A stretch of DNA of 64,000 bases from Dermacentor variabilis (Eukaryota; Arthropoda; Arachnida; Ixodida; Ixodidae). This document shows, one piece after another, positions 1 through 9,306 of this stretch. The stretch is taken from the NCBI RefSeq assembly GCF_050947875.1, contig NC_134570.1, positions 104,110,622 through 104,174,621 on the forward strand. Reading direction: 5' to 3'. The notes beneath the pieces are model-generated. The model ran no database searches, had not been told where the DNA came from, and saw nothing but the letters and a program-made list of their open reading frames with translations. Numbering within the stretch: position 1 is the stretch's first letter; each line of letters begins with the position of its first letter. The position numbers and the translations under genes are program-made.

Positions 1-484
1 AAGGGGAGCCTGATTAGTCCCAAATGACAAAAAAAGACGGCAAAGACAAAAGAAATTCTGCAGAGATACGGACGCTCACATGCCAATTGCAGTTTAATAT
101 GAAAGCAGCAAAAGATGATTTCCTTTCAGTGCTTTAACGAATTTCACAAGGAATAAACCGTCAATGTTCTGGCGCTCCTTATCGAAGCCAGAAGGTATGA
201 GCAGTAAAATAGAAATGACAGGTTTGGTCATAGAAGACATGCGCATTGTAGCAAATACACTTACCAACTATTTCCAATCCGTTTTCACGCGCTCGCCTTC
301 CTCGAGTGCGCCTGTTTCAGTCGCTCACGACTGGATGGGCGAAGTTCTTATAACAGAGTCAGGCCTTTTAAATTTTTCTTGGAAGATAGACACCAAGGAG
401 GCGTGGGGGCTCGATAATGTACCCAAAAGCGCTTTTGAAACGATACGCGCTGAAAGTGTCTCCCTTTTTAGGCGCAAGCTTTAG
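1..484 (+). mobile_element. Non-LTR retrotransposon fragment, region just upstream of the reverse transcriptase palm
   Basis: The frame opening at position 164 translates into the linker that precedes the reverse transcriptase in many arthropod non-LTR elements. It has an FW.SL start, an ANTLTNYFQSVFT motif matching the usual 'FNxYFxSVF' block, and then DTKEAWGLDNVPKSAF, the counterpart of the 'KSSGPDGIPN' motif. The reading frame stops at 484, where the RT should begin. The matching RT resumes about 3 kb later near 3566, so this is the upstream half of one interrupted, inactive copy. The upstream part lies outside the window. Confidence 0.72.
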
Positions 485-1208
485 GTGGCGCATACACCCG
501 ATGGCCTTCAAAAAAAGTCGCTGCTTGGTCTAGTGGTACAAAAATATAGCATCATCAGCAATGCCTCATAACCTCCAAAAATGCAATGGCTCATCCCTCT
601 CCTCATGCAGACGCTACAAGCACTGAGCAATGTGAAGCGTATAGTGGGTACATTTATTGGAATCACGCCTGCAACGTACAGAAACGCGGCGTCTAGTCGA
701 GTAGTACAAAAAAAGAAAAAAAAAACACCGACCATGCGCTCCTACAGATGGCAAAGCAGCAAAGCTGAAATGTGCAGCTCCGGTGTTTATGTTGACGTCG
801 ACGTTGTCGCTGCTCTGCCGCGCGGGCCCGAATCGCCGGATCATCGCGCCCACGCCACCGCTGGCGATCTTGTCCGGGCGCGACATCGGCGGCTTAACAT
901 TGCCTCTTTTGCTCCGGTTAGCGAACCAGGTCGGCTGCATGAGCCGTCGGATAGGCCCGACATTGCCGCTTGCGCTCCGCATCGCAGACCCGATCTCCTG
1001 CTGAGGCGTTGGCGCGACGCCGACAATATCTCTCTCACTCCTTCTGCCGGCGCTGTTGATCGTAGGCCAGCGGCTCCTCGGGAAAACAAACGATGCGCGG
1101 CCGTCATATAGCGAAGTCGGAGATAGTGCTGCGCGCGCGCGCTCTGCTGCGAGAGAGAAACGACGTCACAATCGGCGTACCCAATGGCGTGCCACACGTT
1201 GCACGGGA

Positions 1209-1246
1209 GGGTTCCTGTGGTCGGACCGCGAGCGTTTCGCCTAGGC
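1209..1246 (+). repeat. Direct-repeat patch, copy 1
   Basis: A stretch reading 'gtGGTCGGACCGCGAGCGTTTCGCCTAGGCAT' in substance recurs almost unchanged at 3103-3140. The strong identity is limited to about 35-40 bases, and the flanks are only loosely similar. Confidence 0.7.
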
Positions 1247-3055
1247 ATAGGGACCTGACGGGCTGCCCAAGCAGCGCTGCAGAAACGCCGGTCAACAGAG
1301 CCTTCTATGCCGCGCTTGTAGGCTTCGGGTAGTACAAAATGTGATGCCTTCCTGGTGAATGTATGGCGTCGCGGTATATCTGCTCGTCTCAGCTGCGCTG
1401 CGATGGAAACCTTTTGAGAATTTAGTGCTTGCGCGGCTTTGTAGCATGCCTTCCGTCGCTAAGAAATCAAAGCACTATGCCGAATTCGTGCATTGCGCCC
1501 GAGAGGTCCCAGACGCCGTTTCGGCGCGCTGTCGCTTTCATGCGTGCGCTGCTCAAGTCACGCGATGTTCAAGGTGCAACGACAGAGTGCTGCATTATGT
1601 GTATATTCATTGAAGCACGTGCATCAGCTGAGAATGGCGGCCCAATACCAATAAATTACTTAACTGATGAAACTAATAAAATGAGCCACTAGCGTTAGCA
1701 TTGTGACTCAGCTGAACCAACTCGGTATGGGTTGACGCTGATAGTGCAGGCCACGTACAAGCTTATGACGCAAAAGCGCATTGACAGACGTAACGATGAC
1801 TAAATATCGTGATTGGGGGTCTGTAGTCTTAGCGCTGACGCCCAGTAGCTTTCTTTTTCCAGGAGAAAGAACGATGGCTCAACAACAGTTTCGCTTGTTT
1901 TCATTCCTTCATTGAAAGTAACATATTTGTGATTGCGGCTATTTAAACACTTTTTATGTACCCGTTCCTTATCCCATTTCCGTAACTGACTCTCTGTGTC
2001 AGGTTAGTCGATCCATTTTCTTTAGCTTGTTCTCGCAGAAACAGGTTCTAAAACAGTTTGAAGCTCTCTATATGAACTTTCCCTTAATTTGCTTTTCGGC
2101 TTCACCATCATAAATTCTTTCAGGTGCTGTAAATTTTGGTGCATGGCAGTATTCTAACGAAAAGAACTCATCCACATGCACATTTAGAGACGACTGCACT
2201 TCTCATGGTTAAGAAAAAATGGGGCGCGCAGGCAACTCTCGCCGAACGCAGGTGCCTTTTGCTATGGCTGAACTCCAAAATAAAACAAGAAATGAACCCT
2301 GACAATACACACAAACCAAGCGAGACCAGCTCTGCATAGCCTGGCGACAGCGCGACCTTATGGGGAGAGCTGCGACTTGTATACTACCAGCCAATTTCTG
2401 TCGTTCACGACCAGGTCGTCACACCGTGTGTTGAAAATTCCAGCGTGTAAGGCCCATGATCCCTCTAACAATTCACCACACTTTAATAACGGCGGTGACG
2501 ATCCTTGGGGGCCACGCTCTGCTCGGCGTAGTTTGGCCTAGAGTTGGCTACCAACTGGCCGAGTCCGCCCGCATTCAGCACGGTTTCTCGAACAAAAGGC
2601 TCCCGCATTCCATGACCTGCGCTGCATCATGTAGCCCACAACGCCCAACGTACGTGTCCAACGCTTTTCCAGTGCGAAACTACGCACAGAAGTCAAAACA
2701 AGGCACAAAACGAGTGAGGCCCATGTTACTTACGGGACGACGTATTTTCCGTGCCACCCATCCAGTTTCGTTGGCCGCCGCGAGGTCTTGCCACGGTGCC
2801 TTCAAAATGCCAACCCGTCAGCTCCATACAGCTCCGCATGTAAAAATTATCGGCGCCAGACGCGCAAGCGCTCTAGTACACGTGCCACTACTAGCGCGTT
2901 CGTCGACACCTTTTTCCACAGCTGGCTCTGTTATGCAAAAATATCATCATCAGCAATGGCTCGAGTGTCGTCGTCTTTCAAGCTGACTCTATTGCCACTC
3001 ATCATACCAGCGTAGAATTTTACTTCTCTGCTGTCGTCGTAATGGGGAGGCTGCG

Positions 3056-3231
3056 TTTACGTGGGTATGAGCCATTGCTTACGGGGATATGAGCGTAGGG
3101 GGTTTTCTGTGGCCGGACCGCGAGCGTTTCGCCTAGGCATACACAGATTGGCTGTAAAAAAGACCAACTAAAACACTTGACCTTCTGAGCGACTCATGCC
3201 GCTGTAAGCGATAGCCCATACCAACGTAAGC
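3056..3231. repeat. Imperfect inverted repeat (foldback)
   Basis: The arm at about 3056-3095 (contains GGGTATGAGCCATTGCTTACG) is the reverse complement, with roughly eight mismatches in 37 bases, of the arm at about 3191-3231 (contains GCGATAGCCCATACCAACGT). About 95 bases separate them, including the direct-repeat patch at 3103. Confidence 0.6.
3103..3140 (+). repeat. Direct-repeat patch, copy 2
   Basis: Second copy of the patch at 1209-1246, sharing the core GACCGCGAGCGTTTCGCCTA. It lies near the 3' end of the inserted block, 1.9 kb from copy 1. Confidence 0.7.
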
Positions 3232-3565
3232 AAGCAAAAAGTGCAACAACTCACGCCCCCGTAAGGCTGAGGCTACAAACGCTCAACAAAGTGGTGCGAA
3301 CAGTGCATACATTCATTGAACTCACCCATACAATGGACAGAACAGCCTACGTTTCGGTCATCCGCTGTGAGGATGTAACGTAAAGTCGAAGAGAAACGTC
3401 GTTGGTGCGAGTCAGACACCTCTATACGAGCTCGCAAAGCAGCAGCTAATCGTGCAAAACGAGCCGAAGAAGACTAACTGCGTAAGCAGCAACGCTTCCA
3501 TCCGAGACGGCGCATTACCCGGTGTGGAGCGGGCTGTCGCTTTCACGTGTTTACTGGAGTGTGAC

Positions 3566-4260
3566 GTGTTGCTGAATTTTTTATTCAGATTATATTTTCC
3601 GAATTGCTGAGTACAGCTCCTCTTTCCAAGGGTTGGTTATGACCCAAGGTTGTCCCCATTCATAAAGAAGGAAATAAATTACACGAGGTGTCATAGAGAC
3701 CAATACCGCTAACTAGTTGCTGCGTTAAATAAATGGAACACATATTAAGTAAAGCAGTCATGACGTACTTAGAAGAAAATAACGTCCTATATTTTATGCA
3801 ACACGGTTTCCGAAAAGCTTTTTCAACTAAAACACAATTATTACAGTTAACAGATGACTTCGCATCAATAATTAAATCCAGATTCTAAGCTGATGGTATT
3901 TTTATTGATTTCTCAAATGCTTATGATCATGTCATGCGCTGTAAGCTAATGCAGAAAAGGTCTATCGCATTTGAACACAAATTAGTAGAATAGATGGAAT
4001 ACTATCTGTTTTACCGGACTCACTATGTTGCCAGAAATGATTATTCCTCTAACTCGAAGTTTATTCAGTGGTGCCAGAAGGGTCCGTATTGGGACCATTA
4101 TTATTAGTCATATATTTTAATGATATCGCTGGTTGCGCAGAAAACAGAGTAAAATGGCAGCTCTTCCTTGATGACTTTATAATTGACGCTTTCGTACAAG
4201 CAGTGGACGAACAGGTTGACCAGAAAATACAAAGAAAAAGAAAAAAAGGCTAGAATAGAT
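3566..4260 (+). pseudogene. Reverse transcriptase remnant of the interrupted non-LTR retrotransposon
   Basis: Across several frames this reads as a decayed non-LTR RT. In order it shows KVVPIHKEGNK, a degraded 'RPISL' block, a 'QHGFRKAFSTKTQLL' motif at about 3800-3850, 'FIDFSNAYDHV' (normally DFSKAFDxV) at about 3900-3930, 'VPEGSVLGPLL' at about 4068-4100 (normally VPQGSVLGPLL) and the start of the catalytic box, 'LFLDD', near 4165. Stop codons and frame shifts break it repeatedly. It joins logically to the fragment at 1-484. A short A-rich stretch (about 4225-4250) follows. It cannot encode a working enzyme. Confidence 0.75.
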
Positions 4261-6427
4261 ACTACACTGGAAATATATTGCATGCATCCTGCATTTCCAT
4301 CGGTGTCCATTTTTAATTAGTGATGATACGTGATGACTATTATAATGGTGGCAGAACGAGACAGACAGAATTGTAATACAATGTGGGACGGCATGATGAC
4401 ACATCGAGGATGACCAAGTCTCCCTAGATGTCCCTGACATGGGCATCAATTGACTGCCCACAAACTTCTGAGTTCTCTTCGTGATCTTGTGCAGCCTGTG
4501 CTTTGCGAGTCGATTAATTTAATTGATGAGGTGGTGGTTGGCACATACTGTCCTTGAGGCTTATGTACATTTCATACAATAGAGTGGAATCTTAACTATT
4601 ACTAATGGAGTGCAGCAAGCGAACCTGATGTGTTGTGGTAATCTTAGTAGTGGTCGACAGTCATGTCCCTCTTCGAGCTCCTAATGCTGCTTGCCAACAC
4701 AAGCAGCAGCAGTTGCCCAAGATAGCGTGAAAGAGATTAATTGAAAAGTGCATACCCAGTCACCCAAGCCGTTCTAACGGTTGATGATGAACCCACTTTT
4801 CTCAACATAGCAGCCCAATCTTTCCATTAGACCATGGGTTACCCATTGACACAAATGGATGGGAAAATAGAGACAAACACCTGAAAATATGAATTATCCT
4901 AAGAATGGTAATCACATTAAATAATACTAGATGTTTTGGATTCTTTGGTTTATTAATTTTCTTTTTTGTGCTATAATGTTTTTCTGAAACACGTGGCATC
5001 CAGACAGCATAAGAAGCTAGTAAGAAGTCAAGTTTAGCATTCTAGATTTGTAACAGGTATTTTTGTTATTTATTTGCAGTAGGGATGTTGTGTAAATGTG
5101 CTGGAAACGCTTAAAGCAGCTTTGCTGACATTTACTTAAACATGAAGGTTCACATAGGTTGGAGGAGTGCACATTGAGAAGCTTATCCTGGCACTGCTTA
5201 GCATCGCCTGCCATGGTGAACCAGGAAAGTTTGCAAGGGCATTGCTTCGCCATACGTTGACAGAGGAGGATATCATGGGCCATTTGGGCTTAGAAAATAA
5301 CACCAAGGGGCAAAAGAGGCTCTTGACCCCAGCAGGGTGAACGCTGGTATATGCAAGTACCATCATCCTTTATGGTTGCATTTTTACATTCACATTTTTT
5401 TCTAAAATTTGCCATTGGCATAACAAACGGCTTTCAAGTGGCCCATGTGTGCAGTTGTGTGCTACAATAGCCTACCATTTGGAATGACTGTTCATATTAT
5501 CTTAAGTGCCTAATCCCACAACACCCAAAGGCTTCTAAAATTAAAAAATTGCCTTCATTGACAGAAGTTTTTGGCAGCTCCACCAGATGAAATGCGCTGG
5601 ATTTGCACATTACCAGTGCTACTTGGCTGTCATCGCAAGGAATAGTTGTCTGTGAAGCGTGCTCATAATCTAGTGGCATGGAGGACATGTTTAAGTAGCC
5701 TGAAAGTGTTATTCTAATACACGAATAGCGGAGAAGCTATGCTCAAGTGTGGTTACTGCTCAGCTCGAGGAGTAACACGTTCACCAAATTTCAGCAATCG
5801 AAACAGCTCTCCAGGTTCTGGGTTGTGAAACAGTAGTTTCACCAAGTGTAACAGACCACATTGAATTAAAGTTGCTCCTACCTTGAAGGAGGTCCATGCG
5901 ATGCGAGACAGCAGCCTTTCAGCAGAGGGATCATGAGTTGTGTGGCAATTTTATATTGGTTCTTTCAATCAAAGAAACAACAGGGACAGAGTGGCCGGCA
6001 TCGTTGTCAACAGTACTGCGTTTAGTCGACGCTTACTCATTCTAAGCACCTAACCTACAAGTCGTATTTATTAACACTCACTTTATCACTTCGTATTCTA
6101 AGATATGAAATAAAATATTTATATGGCTTTCCCCCATATACTTCAATAAATTGAGAATAGGCCCTTGGCGACTACTGCATAAAGCTTCTTACAGACCATC
6201 GGACATGTCTAATACTCGCATTCTGAAATTGTTGGAATTGTTTTCTGCTTCCTTACTTCACTTGGCTCTTTACACAGTTGTTATAAACCATTGCTAAGTA
6301 GATTATGGGCTTAAATTTATCAAAAAGATCAATTGGCTTCCCCGTCGCTCTTGTTTAGCCCGTTGAGGATGACATTTTGGGGAGAAATATGCTTCTCCAA
6401 TTTAGGAGATATTCCTGCGCCTAACAA
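4261..6427. other. No gene recognised
   Basis: This AT-rich stretch has only short chance open frames. I see no domain, splice-linked exon pair or clear repeat border here, apart from low-complexity T-rich patches near 4200-4330 and 5380-5410. Confidence 0.5.
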
Positions 6428-6582
6428 TGAACACGCAGCGTGAAAGCTACCAGAAGAAGAACGTTTATTCGGGATTGCTTCCCAACATATATAGTCTACC
6501 GGCGGCTGCATGATAACAGCCACGTGTTACAGATAGCCTGCTGGCCAGGGCACATGCATAGAGCGCATGCGCGTCTGATACA
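6428..6582 (-). repeat. 3' LTR of the gypsy-type element
   Basis: On the minus strand it begins TGTATCAGACGC and ends CGCTGCGTGTTCA, giving the usual TG...CA ends. It aligns end to end with 9152-9306, equal in length with about ten substitutions. An integrase-bearing frame ends just inside it. Confidence 0.85.
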
Positions 6583-6630
6583 TCTCCCTCAGTGCAATAT
6601 TTAAAAGTCTGCGAGCACAATACGGGGCAC

Positions 6631-8531
6631 TTAATTGAAATCCTGGTCATAGTGAAGACGACTGGGCTGTCGCGTTTGTCGGGTGGACCACCTTGACACA
6701 TATTGGGTGGGCTGGGTAGTAGGCTGTGATACTCCCGCGTTTTCCTGGGCTTGCGTGGGCTGTGTTATAGACAGTGGTGCTCCTGCGTTTTTCTGGGAAA
6801 TGTCTTCACTCTCAGACTCATATTCCGTTAAGTCATGCCGGAATGGCTCACGTGTGGCTAGAAGATGTTGTCGGTTGCGTCGAAGCAGCTTGTTGTCCTC
6901 TGTAAGGACGCGATAAGACCTTGGTGCCACCATGCCCATGACTCGAGCTTTGCAGTACCATGCATCTCCTCGTACTCGTACAACTGTATCTTTCTTGAGT
7001 GCTGGCAGATTTTCCCCTTTCGATGGCCTTTGGCTGCGTGGTTGTCGCCGAGACGTCAGTTGACTGGCACATGACACGAAGTCTGGTAACCGAGTGCGTA
7101 ACTTCCTGCCTTGAAGGAGTTCTCCAGGAACACGCCCTTCGGCTAGTGGAGTCGAGCGATAGCCGAGTAGACCCAACCAGAAGTCCTCGTTGAGCTCACT
7201 AGTTTTCTTCATTATTTGTTTCACAATTTGGACTCCTTTCTCGGCGAGGCCATTGGACCGTGGGAATCTCGGAATCGACGTCACATGCTTGAACTCGTAT
7301 CTCAATGCGAACAAAGCAAATTGATGAGATGAAAACTGAGGGCCGTTGTCGGTGCAGACTTGCAACGGAATTCCATACCTTGCAGAAATTGAGCTAAGTG
7401 TAGCAATGACAGTGCACGTCGTTGTGTCGATTAGCTTTTCGACTTCAGGAAAGTTTGAAAACGCGTCAAACACGCACAGGTAGGAGTGTCCGCGGTACAT
7501 AAAAATGTCAACACCTACCCTGTACCAGGCATGGTCTGGGATCGGCCTAAGCACCACTGGTTCGGTTTGTTGTTTGTACGCGTACTTTTGACAAAGACAA
7601 CACGTCTTAACCATGTTTTCGATGTCCGTATTCAGTCGCGGCCAAAAAACCAAGTGATGGGCTCTCGCTTTGCACTTATTAATGCCTAAGTGACCTTCAT
7701 GAATGTGACCGAGTATTTCAGCTCTCATAGCCTTTGGGATGACGACTTCGGTCCCCTTCATAACAATGCCCTTGACTTCTGATAACTCAGGAACGAATGG
7801 TTTCATCCACCCTTCAATTTCTTCTCCATTCCTTAGTTGCCACAACGCTGTCTGCAAGTCTGGGTCAGCGGCAGTCGCTTCTGCCAGTCGATCGAACATT
7901 TTCTTGCTTACCAGCTCCGACGTCACGCTCACTGCATGGACGTCAACGTCATCAGTGAAGTCATCTTTGTCGCTTGGAACGGCCGACAATGATCTTGATA
8001 GCATATCCGCCAGGAACAGTTGTTTGCCTGGAACAAAGTGAGGAATGTAATCGTACCTTAACAAGCGCAGAAAGAACCGTTGCAGTCTTGGTGGCATATC
8101 GCCAATGGCTTTCAAAGCAATTGCTAACAGTGGTCGGTGGTCGGTCTCAATTACAAACTTGCGGCCGTAAATGAAATCAAAAATTTTCTCACAACCGAAA
8201 GTAATGACCATCGTTTCTTTCTCTATTTGCGCGTATCTTTGTTCAGCCTCAGTCTTTGTGCGTGATGCATAGGCGACCGGCCGCCAACTACCACCGTAAT
8301 TCTAAAGAAGGGCAGAACCAATTCCAGTTTTGGAAGCATCTGCAACGACCTTCGTCTCCCAAGCAGGATCCAAAATGGTTAGCAAAGGTGGACTGCTCAA
8401 TGTGCCGCAGACAGCTTGCCATTCTTTGGAATGGTTTTCGGACCATTTAAAAACGTTGTCTTTTTGAATGAGGCTTCGTAGAAGCGTCGTCTTTTCCGCC
8501 AGATACGGTATGGTCCTGATAACTTCTGCCA
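6631..8531 (-). pseudogene. gypsy-type pol remnant: RT thumb, RNase H and integrase
   Basis: The uninterrupted part (8211-6631, 526 codons) holds the RNase H end (TDHRPLLAI, HFVPGKQLFLADMLSR), an HHCC zinc finger (HIHEGH ... CCLC) and an integrase core. Its triad is visible as VGVDIF, CTDNGPQF and NGLAEKG, with exactly 35 residues between the second D and the E. A basic, Q/T-rich tail follows. The same frame continues upstream to about 8531 through RNase H (VADASKTGIGSALL) and an RT-thumb motif (PYLAEKTTLLRSL), but a TAG at 8302-8304 and the missing RT core make it non-functional. Family signatures are Ty3/gypsy; the clade is not resolved. Confidence 0.85.
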
Positions 8532-8548
8532 GATGCGAATGGTCCTGA

Positions 8549-8596
8549 TAACTTCTGATAACTCAGGACCATACGGCCCTGAGTTATCAGAAGTTA
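8549..8596. repeat. Perfect hairpin at the rearrangement junction (19-bp arms)
   Basis: TAACTTCTGATAACTCAGG at 8549-8567 is followed after 10 bases by its exact reverse complement at 8578-8596. It marks the point where the inverted integrase copy begins. Confidence 0.9.
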
Positions 8597-8685
8597 AGGG
8601 CATTGTTATGAAGGGGACCAAAGTCGTCATCCCAAAGGCTATGAGAGCTGAAATACTCGGTCGCATTCATGAAGGTCACTTAGGC
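8578..8685 (+). repeat. Inverted duplicate of the element's own integrase zinc-finger region
   Basis: These 108 bases are the reverse complement, with only a few differences, of 7684-7791 in the same element. On the plus strand they encode ELSEVKGIVMKGTKVVIP and RAEILGRIHEGHLG, the same peptide the minus-strand pol encodes there. Confidence 0.88.
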
Positions 8686-9058
8686 TTCCAAAATTGCAAC
8701 TTCGTGCAAGTCTCTTCAAGTCCCGCGAAACATGTTCGAAAGATTCGCCCTCAACTTGCGTTCTTGAGCGTTCGTACACTTCGTTCTGCTGCTGCTTGCA
8801 GTACTCCTCAAACTTCTTAGTGACTGTTTCATAATCTTCCTCGTTTTCGTTCTCCGAGAACAAAAAATTGTTAAACACCTGTAGGGCGTACTCTCCGGCC
8901 GCGGTAAGCAGCAGTGCGGTCTTAGCTCCCGGCGTCCGTGGTTCTTTCGGCGGCTCCGTTGCCTGCAGGAACAGGTCGCACCGCTGCTTGAAGAGGCTCC
9001 AGTTCTTCGCAGTGCTACCGGACAGCACCAGCGGCTGCGGTGGCTTCACTAAATCCAT
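8686..9058 (-). pseudogene. gag start of the gypsy-type element, truncated
   Basis: The frame starts at the ATG at 9058 (MDLVKPPQPLVLSG) and continues with SLFKQRCDLFLQAT, LTAAGEYALQVFN and a FEEYCKQQQNEVYER segment. This resembles the capsid-side Gag of tick and insect gypsy elements (KNWxxFKQxFxxYLxAT; FxxYCxPxxNxVYER). It breaks at about 8686, exactly at the inverted duplicate, so only about 124 residues of Gag remain, with no zinc knuckle. The start sits 94 bases inside the 5' LTR, a normal spacing. Confidence 0.75.
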
Positions 9059-9151
9059 CGTGCCAGTGCACAGCAACGCCCCTTCCACCAGCCTGCTACT
9101 GCATACGTGAGGGCGATCCCACTTCTGACACCATGTCCCGGCGTCCAACAG

Positions 9152-9306
9152 TGAACACGCAGCGTGACAGCAACCAGAACAAGAACGTTTATTCGGTATT
9201 GCTTCCCAACATATATAATGTACCGGCGGCTGCATGATAACAGCCACGTGTTACAGATAGCATGCTGGCCAGGGCACATGCATCGAGCGCATACGCGTCT
9301 AATACA
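9152..9306 (-). repeat. 5' LTR of the gypsy-type element
   Basis: Same 155-bp sequence as 6428-6582. Just inside it on the minus strand, TGGACGCCGGGACATGGTGT starts with TGG and is a candidate primer-binding site; the tRNA is not identified. Confidence 0.82.

Larger units (their letters stand above)
485..3565. repeat. About 3 kb of unidentified, partly GC-rich DNA inserted into the non-LTR retrotransposon
   Basis: This block separates the two halves of a single RT reading frame. It is GC-rich around 780-1330. It holds internal duplicated patches (1209-1246 with 3103-3140; about 612-668 with 3271-3328; about 1538-1570 with 3533-3565) and an inverted pair near 3056-3231. An open frame of 176 codons at 2456-2986 on the plus strand matches no family I recognise. 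The boundaries are approximate because I saw no clear target-site duplication. It could be one non-autonomous element or several nested ones. Confidence 0.5.
6428..9306 (-). mobile_element. Short, internally deleted Ty3/gypsy-type LTR retrotransposon
   Basis: Two direct 155-bp LTRs (6428-6582 and 9152-9306) flank a gag start, a piece of RT/RNase H and a nearly intact integrase, all on the minus strand. The whole copy is only 2.9 kb. Most of gag, the protease and the catalytic core of the RT are missing between about 8531 and 8686, where an inverted copy of part of the integrase sits instead. By eye the LTRs differ at about ten of 155 positions, so the insertion is not recent. No obvious target-site duplication was found. 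The element cannot be autonomous. Confidence 0.85.

Noticed and set aside
7739..8041. 100-codon plus-strand frame
   Set aside because: It is the antisense shadow of the gypsy RNase H/integrase frame.
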